Assembly (NCBI RefSeq): GCF_046592965.1
Contig: NZ_JBISBV010000003.1
Coordinates: 248,001 to 312,000, forward strand
From: Marivita sp046592965
Lineage (GTDB): Bacteria; Pseudomonadota; Alphaproteobacteria; Rhodobacterales; Rhodobacteraceae
Direction: 5' to 3'
DNA: 64,000 nucleotides
How positions within the stretch are numbered: the stretch's first letter is position 1; each line of letters begins with the position of its first letter. The translations under genes and the position numbers were made by a program. Positions 57,976 to 64,000 of the stretch are shown piece by piece. The notes below the pieces were generated by a model. The model was not told the origin of the DNA. It ran no database searches and saw nothing but the letters and a program-made list of their open reading frames with translations.

Positions 57976-59750
57976 GCCACGTCCTCCTCAGCCCAGCGTT
58001 CCAGAACGACCGTAAACACCGCGCCACCCTCGGGCGCGTTCGCGCCCTTGATTGTGCCGCCAAAGCTCTGGACCAACCCATAGCTGATCGACAAACCCAG
58101 ACCCAATCCTTCGGACGATCCGACCGATTTCGTCGAATAAAACGGATCGAATATGCGCGCGGCATCGCTCAATCCCGGTCCGGTGTCGCGCACATGCACC
58201 GCCAATGCCGCTCCGGCCTCGACCTCGATCGTCAGCTTGCGCACCTCCTGCCCCTCCATCGCGTCAGAGGCGTTCGAGATCAGGTTGACAAACACCTGCG
58301 TGAGCCGCACGTCGCCGCCGCGCACCCAGACCGGCACCGGCAACGGCGCGAACGCAAGATCCACCCCGGCGGCGTTCAGCTTGGCCTCGGTCAACTCGAT
58401 CGCGTTCTGGATCACCGCGCCCAGATCGACCCGCGTCACGGGTTCGCTTTCCTGGCGTGCAAAGGCGCGCAGGTTCTTGATGATCCGCCCCATCCGGCGC
58501 GCCATATCCGAGATCCGCAACAGGTTCTTCGCCACGCGGTCGGTATCGTCCCGCTCCAGAAAGGCCGAACCGTTTTCGGCAAAGGACCGGATCGCCATCA
58601 ATGGCTGGTTCAACTCGTGACTGATCCCGGCCGACATTTCCCCAAGGGCCGACAGCTTGCCCGCCTGCACCAGATCCGCTTGCGCGCGCTTCAACGCCGC
58701 TTCGGCCTCCTGTCGCTCCTGTATCTCGCGGCGCAAATCGGTGTTGGCCGCCTCCAGAGCCTGCGTGCGCGCCGCGACACGATCCTCCAGCACGAGGTTG
58801 GCCGCCGCCAAGGTGCGCCGTCGCTCTGTCGCCAACCATAACAGCGCGCCGAAGAACAGGCACACCGCCGCCGCAACCGCCGCCTGCAACTGGGCCAGCC
58901 GCAAGGCAGGCGTGACATTGATCATCGCGTAGCCCATCATGTCGATCACCGGCAGATCGGCGCTCAACAGCAGGGCGCGCGCCGGCACATAGGGCGACCA
59001 TGACTGCGCGAATATCGAATATCCCGCCACCGAGCGCACCGCTGCGCTTTCGCGCCGGCCGTCCGGCAGTGCCAGCACGCGCTCGTTCAGCAATTGTGCC
59101 GACAACAGTTCGGACCGGTTGGTCACGAAGATCTGCCCGTTGCGCAGGGTGAAAAACACCGTCGGCTGCGAGCCGCGCCAGTCTTCCTCCAGATCGTCAA
59201 TATCGACCACCGCCACCAACACGCCGCGCACTCGGCCATCCGGCCCAAAAGCAGGCGCTGCAAAGCTATAGGTTCGTTGCGCAAAGCCCGCCGTCGAACC
59301 TTGTGCCGCCCCCAAAGCGCCGTTGACAGCACGCTTGAAATACGCGCCTTGCGTCAGCCCGTCCGGCGCAACACCGCTTGAGGAGGCCAGCACGCGTCCG
59401 GTGGGGTCGGCATAGAACGCGGTCAACGTGCTGGTCTTGTCGGCCGCTTCCAGCAACACTTGCGACGCCGCCGCCTGCGAGCCGCCCCGATGCAATTGCG
59501 CCAACACCGGGTGATCGGCCATCAACACCGCGAACTCGCGATAGCGCTGCAACTGCGCAAGCAACCGGTCCGATGCCAATGCCAGATCCGCCTGTCCGCG
59601 CGCCTCAAGCGGTTCGAGCGCCTGCACATAGGCCTGCCGCCAAACCGCTGCCGACAGCCCGGCCACCAGCGCAAGAAACGCCAGTATCAGGGCAATGCGG
59701 GTCCAGCGGAGTGACAACATGCGCCGATTAAAACCGCGATCCCTTGTCAT
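57972..59750 (-). CDS. dctB: DctB-like sensor histidine kinase
   Basis: The 592-residue membrane kinase has an N-terminal membrane helix (TRIALILAFLALVAGLSAAV), a periplasmic double-PAS/CACHE region up to about residue 270, a second helix, a coiled coil (LEAANTDLRREIQERQEAEA), and the HisKA/HATPase core: SAGISHELNQPLMAIRS (His of the H-box), VNLISNASDAM (N box), VRDTGPGLS (G1) and GLGLGLSISYGLV. It matches DctB, which senses C4-dicarboxylates. ATG 59750 is used; ATG 59720 is also possible. It starts 29 bp from the divergent P450. Confidence 0.93.
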   Translation of the reverse strand: MTRDRGFNRRMLSLRWTRIALILAFLALVAGLSAAVWRQAYVQALEPLEARGQADLALASDRLLAQLQRYREFAVLMADHPVLAQLHRGGSQAAASQVLLEAADKTSTLTAFYADPTGRVLASSSGVAPDGLTQGAYFKRAVNGALGAAQGSTAGFAQRTYSFAAPAFGPDGRVRGVLVAVVDIDDLEEDWRGSQPTVFFTLRNGQIFVTNRSELLSAQLLNERVLALPDGRRESAAVRSVAGYSIFAQSWSPYVPARALLLSADLPVIDMMGYAMINVTPALRLAQLQAAVAAAVCLFFGALLWLATERRRTLAAANLVLEDRVAARTQALEAANTDLRREIQERQEAEAALKRAQADLVQAGKLSALGEMSAGISHELNQPLMAIRSFAENGSAFLERDDTDRVAKNLLRISDMARRMGRIIKNLRAFARQESEPVTRVDLGAVIQNAIELTEAKLNAAGVDLAFAPLPVPVWVRGGDVRLTQVFVNLISNASDAMEGQEVRKLTIEVEAGAALAVHVRDTGPGLSDAARIFDPFYSTKSVGSSEGLGLGLSISYGLVQSFGGTIKGANAPEGGAVFTVVLERWAEEDVA

Positions 59751-59779
59751 TGCCAGCACCTCGCGCCAGTTTGCGCGCC

Positions 59780-60958
59780 ATGCGACACTTCAGCCAATCT
59801 CCGACCGACGCGGCCTTCGTTCAAGACCCCTACCTGTTTTATCACCGGATGCGAGACTCCGGTGATCTGGCATGGTGGGACGATTATGCAATGCCCTGCG
59901 CCGTGTCCTATGACGCCGTACAGACCCTGTTGCGCGACCGCCGGTTCGGGCGCGAAGTGCCGAGCGAAATGGCACCTGCCATTCCCGAGCACCTCGCGCC
60001 GTTCTACGCGGTCGAGGCGCATTCGATGCTCGAACTCGAACCGCCGCGCCACACCCGTCTGCGCGGCCTTGTGCTGCGCGCGTTTACGTCACGCCGCATC
60101 AGGGAACTGGCCCCCGAGATCGCCGCGCTGACGCATGATGTGATCGACACCCTGCCCAAGAACACGCCTGTTGACCTGTTGACCACCTTTTGCCAGCCAA
60201 TTCCGGTCACGGTGATCGCACGCTTGCTCGGGGTGCCCGATGACATGACGCCGCAACTGCTGCGTTGGTCGAATGCCATGGTCGCGATGTACCAAGCCAG
60301 TCGCACCCGCGACACCGAAGAGGCCGCCGCCAGCGCTGCGAAGGAGTTTTCCGAGTTTCTGAGACGCTATGTCGACACCCGCCGCACCGACCCGCGCGAC
60401 GATCTTATCACCCACCTGATCGCGGCCGAGGAAGACGGTGAACGGTTATCGACCGACGAGTTGATCACCACCTGCATTCTGCTCTTGAACGCCGGTCACG
60501 AAGCGACTGTGCACGCGCTCGGGAACGGTGTGAAAGCGCTTTTGCAAACCGGTCACTCCATCAGCCCCGAAACCGCCGAGACAACCTGCGAGGAAATCCT
60601 GCGTTTCGACCCGCCGCTGCACATGTTTACCCGCTACGCCTACGACGATTTGTCAATCTTCGGCCATTCCTTCAAACGAGGCGATCAAGTGGCGCTCTTG
60701 CTTGCTGCGGCGAACCGCGATCCGACCGAATGGCCCGCCCCCGACAGCTTCCAGCCGGGTCGCACACCGCGTCAGACGACCAGTTTCGGCGGTGGACTTC
60801 ATTTCTGCGTCGGCGCGCCGCTTGCCCGGTTGGAGATGCAGACCGCGCTTCCGATCCTGTTTGCAAGACACCCGGCCCTGCGACTGGCCAAGCCGCCCGT
60901 CTATTCCAACAGCTATCACTTCCACGGTTTACAAAGCCTGCCCGTCATCCTCGACTGA
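59780..60958 (+). CDS. Cytochrome P450, canonical type
   Basis: A 392-residue soluble bacterial P450 with a standard I-helix LLNAGHEATVHALGNG (AGHEAT), ExxR in EEILRFDPPL, and heme loop FGGGLHFCVGAPLARLEM. It hydroxylates a small organic substrate using ferredoxin or flavoprotein partners not present here. Compare with the non-canonical P450 at 6392. ATG 59780 is chosen because homology starts there (MRHFSQSPTDAAFVQDPYL); the open frame begins 12 codons earlier. Confidence 0.95.
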   Translation: MRHFSQSPTDAAFVQDPYLFYHRMRDSGDLAWWDDYAMPCAVSYDAVQTLLRDRRFGREVPSEMAPAIPEHLAPFYAVEAHSMLELEPPRHTRLRGLVLRAFTSRRIRELAPEIAALTHDVIDTLPKNTPVDLLTTFCQPIPVTVIARLLGVPDDMTPQLLRWSNAMVAMYQASRTRDTEEAAASAAKEFSEFLRRYVDTRRTDPRDDLITHLIAAEEDGERLSTDELITTCILLLNAGHEATVHALGNGVKALLQTGHSISPETAETTCEEILRFDPPLHMFTRYAYDDLSIFGHSFKRGDQVALLLAAANRDPTEWPAPDSFQPGRTPRQTTSFGGGLHFCVGAPLARLEMQTALPILFARHPALRLAKPPVYSNSYHFHGLQSLPVILD

Positions 60959-61033
60959 CAGCAAAAGCAGGCGCGTTCCCCCACTGCTTCTCTCCAGAAA
61001 TACTCAATCAACGGCGGCGACACCCGCCCAAGC

Positions 61034-61489
61034 CTACAACGGCAGCGCCGTGGTCGACTTGATCTCCTCCATCGACAACAGCGCTGTCACGTTGTGCACC
61101 CGAACCTCGGCGATCAGCGCCTGATAAAACGCATCATAGGCGCGCGCGTTTTTCACCCGGACCTTCAGAATATAGTCGATATCCCCCGCAAGCCGGTGCG
61201 CCTCCTGTACCTCGGGACGGTCTTGCAGCGCCTTGAGGAACCGGCGTTGCCACTCTGCCTCATGTTCACTGGTGCGGATCAACACGAAGAAACACGCCTC
61301 GAACCCCAGCGTTTCGGCGTCCAGTTGCACCGTCTGCGCGCCGACGATTCCGGCGTCCCGCATCTTGCGAATCCGGTTCCAGACGGGGGTCTTTGACGAT
61401 TGCACCTTGCGCGCGATTTCGTCCAGCGACTGCGACGCATCGCGCTGCAACTCGATAAGGATTTTCCGGTCGGTCTCGTCGATCTTCAC
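61034..61489 (-). CDS. Lrp/AsnC family transcriptional regulator
   Basis: The 151-residue protein has an N-terminal HTH (DETDRKILIELQRDASQSLDEIARKVQSSKTPVWNRIRKM) and a C-terminal RAM/AsnC domain (ACFFVLIRTSEHEAEWQRRFL, then DIDYILKVRVKNARAYDAFYQ). It is divergent from the DUF2849-cysI-cysH operon, so it is a candidate regulator of sulfur assimilation. An inverted repeat lies between them. The start is GTG 61489 with AAAGGCGGAA upstream. The effector is unknown. Confidence 0.94.
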   Translation of the reverse strand: MKIDETDRKILIELQRDASQSLDEIARKVQSSKTPVWNRIRKMRDAGIVGAQTVQLDAETLGFEACFFVLIRTSEHEAEWQRRFLKALQDRPEVQEAHRLAGDIDYILKVRVKNARAYDAFYQALIAEVRVHNVTALLSMEEIKSTTALPL

Positions 61490-61513
61490 CGCTGTTCCGC
61501 CTTTTTATTGAAT

Positions 61514-61532
61514 TCGGGATCATTCATCCCGA
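61514..61532. promoter_or_regulatory. Candidate Lrp-type operator in the cys divergent region
   Basis: TCGGGAT-CATTC-ATCCCGA is a 7-bp inverted repeat, 25 bp upstream of the Lrp/AsnC gene and 160 bp upstream of DUF2849. It could serve both directions. Confidence 0.5.
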
Positions 61533-61691
61533 CACCCCGTCCAAATAGAACAGTTTTCCTTATTTACGCAAGGGACTAGCGGTGCTGCAGAACAAAATTC
61601 TATAAAGTGAGGAAGAAACACCGTTGAAAGGATGATCCATGACCTCTCGCGCGACACCACCCGCACGGCCCTTTGGCAGGGACATGATCTG

Positions 61692-61994
61692 ATGGCCCAA
61701 TCCTTCACTCCCAAAGTGGTCACCGCAAACGCACTTCTTGAGGGCGATGTGGTCTATCTCACCGATCAGGATCAATGGTCGCGCGATCATGCCGAGGCCG
61801 AGGTGCTGACCGATGAAGCTCATGCGCAACTGCGACTGATCGAGGGCAGCAGCCACGTCCACGAGGTGGTCGGCGTGTATCTGGCGGACGTCAAAATCAC
61901 CAAGAGCGGCCCCGCCCCGGTCCACTTCCGCGAGACATTTCGCACGCGCGGTCCGTCCAACTATCCGCATGGCAAACAGACAGGGGCGCTCTGA
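61692..61994 (+). CDS. DUF2849 protein of the sulfite reductase operon
   Basis: A 100-residue soluble protein (MAQSFTPKVVTANALLEGDVVYL...). DUF2849 genes are conserved before cysI in Rhodobacterales and other alphaproteobacteria, and this one is placed accordingly: its stop TGA shares the A with the cysI ATG. The biochemical role is unknown; it may supply siroheme or an electron partner. ATG 61692 is used, with GGGACATGATCTG upstream. Confidence 0.88.
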   Translation: MAQSFTPKVVTANALLEGDVVYLTDQDQWSRDHAEAEVLTDEAHAQLRLIEGSSHVHEVVGVYLADVKITKSGPAPVHFRETFRTRGPSNYPHGKQTGAL

Positions 61995-63670
61995 TGTATC
62001 GCTATACCGATTTCGACGCCGCTTTCGTGGCGACCCGCAACCGCCAGTTCCGCGCCCAGATCGAGCGCCGCGTTGCCGGTCACCTGACCGAGGATGAATT
62101 CAAGCCGCTGCGCCTGATGAACGGGCTTTATCTGCAACTGCACGCCTATATGCTGCGGGTCGCGGTGCCCTATGGCACACTGTCCAGCGCTCAGATGCGG
62201 CAACTGGCCTATATCGCGGAGCGGTGGGACAAGGGCTATGGCCACTTCACCACCCGCCAGAATATCCAGTTCAACTGGCCGAAACTGCCTGACGTGCCGG
62301 ATATGCTCGACGCGCTGGCCGAGGTGCAGATGCATTCGATCCAGACAAGCGGCAACACCATCCGCAACGTCACTGCCGATCACTTCGCCGGTGCGGCGGC
62401 AGACGAGATCGCCGATCCCCGCCCGGTGGCCGAGCTGATCCGCCAATGGTCGACCGATCACCCGGAATTCCAGTTCCTGCCGCGCAAGTTCAAGGTCGCT
62501 GTCACCGGAAGCCCGAACGACCGCGCCGTGACGCTGGCGCATGATGTCGGGTTGCAGATGGTCCAAGACGCAGCCGGAGAGATCGGCTTCAAGGTGATCG
62601 TCGGCGGTGGGCTTGGACGCACCCCAATGATTGGCAAGATTGTCCGCGACTTCCTGCCTCAGGCCGATCTGCTGCCCTATCTCGAAGCGGTGGTCGGTGT
62701 CTGGAACCTGATCGGGCGGCGCGACAACAAGTTTAAGTCTCGCATCAAGATCACCGTCCATGAGCATGGAATCGAAGACATTCGTGCGCGCGTCGAAGAT
62801 CGGTTTGCACAATTGAAACCTTCCTTTGTCGGGGTCGATCAAGAGCATCTGGCCGGCATCGCCGCCGATTTCACGCCACCGGAGTTTCGCAATCAGGACG
62901 TCACCGAATACGACCGTGCGTACGACGCAAACCCGGTGTTCCGCGCCTGGGCCGACAGCAACCTGAGCGACCATCGCGCGCCCGGCTACGCCATCGCCCA
63001 AATCAGCCTCAAGGCGCATGGCGCGACGCCCGGCGATGCCACCGCGCACCAGATGCGTGTCATGGCCGATCTCGCGGAAACCTATGGCCATGACGAGTTG
63101 CGCGTCAGCCACGAGCAGAACATCGTTCTGCCGCATGTCCACAGATCCGACTTGCCTGCCATTCACGCCCGGCTCAAGGCGGCCGGTCTGGCCACGGCCA
63201 ATATCGGCAAGGTGTCGGACATCATCGCGTGCCCCGGCATGGATTATTGCGCGCTGGCAACCGCGCGTTCGATCCCGGTGGCGCAGGAAATCGCGGTGCG
63301 CTTTGACGAATTGAAGCTGGAGAACGAGATCGGCGATCTCAAGATCAAGATTTCGGGCTGCATCAACGCCTGCGGCCATCACCACGTCGCCCATATCGGC
63401 ATCCTTGGCCTCGATCGCGCGGGGGTCGAGAATTATCAGATCACCCTTGGCGGCGATCACACCGAAACCGCCGCGCTTGGGCAACGCACCGGACCGGGAT
63501 TTTCCGCGGACGAGATCGTGCCTGCGGTGGAGAGGATCGTGGACACCTATCTGGCCGAACGCACAGGCATCGAAGAGCCGTTTCTCGCCACCTTCCGCCG
63601 GGTCGGGATGGCACCGTTCAAGGCTGCGCTCTATGGCGAAGCCGAACCCAGACGCGCACGGGCCGCGTGA
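61994..63670 (+). CDS. cysI: Assimilatory sulfite (nitrite/sulfite) reductase hemoprotein
   Basis: The 558-residue siroheme-[4Fe-4S] enzyme reduces sulfite to sulfide. Cluster and siroheme ligands are in CPGMDYCALATA and SGCINACGHHHVAHIG, four cysteines with CxxxxxC and CxxxC spacing, and a Lys/Arg-rich substrate site is in TTRQNIQFNWPK. Two ferredoxin-like repeats are visible. Electrons come from ferredoxin or an NADPH partner. It overlaps DUF2849 and cysH at both ends, showing tight translational coupling. Confidence 0.95.
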   Translation: MYRYTDFDAAFVATRNRQFRAQIERRVAGHLTEDEFKPLRLMNGLYLQLHAYMLRVAVPYGTLSSAQMRQLAYIAERWDKGYGHFTTRQNIQFNWPKLPDVPDMLDALAEVQMHSIQTSGNTIRNVTADHFAGAAADEIADPRPVAELIRQWSTDHPEFQFLPRKFKVAVTGSPNDRAVTLAHDVGLQMVQDAAGEIGFKVIVGGGLGRTPMIGKIVRDFLPQADLLPYLEAVVGVWNLIGRRDNKFKSRIKITVHEHGIEDIRARVEDRFAQLKPSFVGVDQEHLAGIAADFTPPEFRNQDVTEYDRAYDANPVFRAWADSNLSDHRAPGYAIAQISLKAHGATPGDATAHQMRVMADLAETYGHDELRVSHEQNIVLPHVHRSDLPAIHARLKAAGLATANIGKVSDIIACPGMDYCALATARSIPVAQEIAVRFDELKLENEIGDLKIKISGCINACGHHHVAHIGILGLDRAGVENYQITLGGDHTETAALGQRTGPGFSADEIVPAVERIVDTYLAERTGIEEPFLATFRRVGMAPFKAALYGEAEPRRARAA

Positions 63671-64000
63671 TGCTGGCGCTGTCCTCCAGCCACGACGGCG
63701 CGCCGCTCACGCTGGCCGAACGGGAAGAGGCGCGTGCGCAGGTGGCCGCTTTGAACACGCGGTTTCGGCACTTCGGCACCTCCTACTTTCTGGAAGCGGT
63801 GCTGACGCGCGGCGTGTTCGACCGTATCGCGATGGTGTCAAGCTTTGGCGCGGAGTCAGCCGTGCTGTTGCACCTGATTGCACAGATCGACCGGGCCTTG
63901 CCGGTGCTGTTCATCGACACGCGGATGTTGTTTCCTGAAACTCTTGCTTACCAATTGGAGCTGGCCGAGCATCTTGGATTGAGCAATGTGCAGACCATCC
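63670..64000 (+). CDS. cysH: Phosphoadenylyl-sulfate (or adenylyl-sulfate) reductase, 3' end outside window
   Basis: The first 110 residues are visible. The PP-loop-like VSSFGAESAVLLHLIAQIDRALPVLFIDTRMLFPETLAY is typical of CysH. It reduces PAPS or APS to sulfite with thioredoxin. ATG 63670 overlaps the cysI stop. Whether it is the APS type (extra Cys pair and cluster) cannot be judged, because the C-terminus is outside the window. Confidence 0.93.
   Translation, partial: MLALSSSHDGAPLTLAEREEARAQVAALNTRFRHFGTSYFLEAVLTRGVFDRIAMVSSFGAESAVLLHLIAQIDRALPVLFIDTRMLFPETLAYQLELAEHLGLSNVQTI

Noticed and set aside
61961..63484. 507-aa open frame antisense to cysI
   Set aside because: The coding strand has complete siroheme/Fe-S motifs; the antisense frame shows none.

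Overview
The window looks like chromosomal DNA of a marine alphaproteobacterium of the Rhodobacterales (Roseobacter-like). This is inferred from gene content, not from a search: an ALAS-type hemA with an FNR-like box upstream, Bpt aminoacyl transferase, prfB without a frameshift, an X-W-V glycine-betaine ABC operon, a DctPQM TRAP system with DctB/DctD, an iron-related HemP/imelysin/DUF1111/DUF1513 operon, DUF2849-CysI-CysH sulfur assimilation, and a G-rich intergenic hairpin element of the kind common in roseobacters. DNA is GC-rich and gene-dense. I see no insertion sequence, integrase, prophage, CRISPR array or rRNA.

Layout. 1-6080: aminotransferase (cut by the window edge), ndk, ABC-F ATPase, MarC, retropepsin-like protease, bpt, MgtC-like protein. 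6392-10285: an unusual P450, then ilvI-ilvH behind a leader-peptide attenuator. 10331-24136: small hypothetical protein, XRE-type regulator, DUF2189 membrane protein, the cell-wall/translation group prfB, mrcA, amiC, a second aminotransferase, M48 protease, DsbA-like protein, ispG, and a RodZ-like protein with a duplicated C-terminal domain. 24264-28176: hemA, M20 dipeptidase, small membrane protein, two identical tRNA-Asp genes. 28620-35220: LytTR membrane regulator, the glycine-betaine uptake operon (proX, a drastically shortened proX paralogue, proW, proV), and a divergent acidic DUF4214 exoprotein; a 45-bp palindrome lies midway between the last two transcription units.

35471-42798: rhomboid protease, luciferase-like flavoenzyme, then a six-gene putative iron operon (58-aa ORF, hemP, imelysin, di-heme DUF1111 protein, second imelysin-like protein, Tat-exported DUF1513 protein). 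42887-47590: two tRNA-Val genes, HU-like protein, glutaredoxin-MauE fusion with a DUF305 partner, lon. 47869-53236: PRC-barrel protein with a long beta-type repeat, tgt, sufT-like, TfoX-like, IscA-type gene, 2OG-Fe(II) oxygenase, tpiA. 53317-59750: dctM-dctQ-dctP and dctD-dctB, with two DctD-type palindromes between the sets. 59780-64000: a canonical P450, Lrp/AsnC regulator, DUF2849, cysI, and cysH (cut by the window edge).

The clearest unusual features are the mini-ProX protein, the 45-bp palindrome upstream of proX, a DctD that has lost Walker-A lysine, GAFTGA loop and other ATPase residues while its binding sites are intact, the RodZ domain duplication, the ilv attenuator, and a hemP gene short enough to be missed by ORF cut-offs. 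None amounts to a clearly new defence or mobile system.
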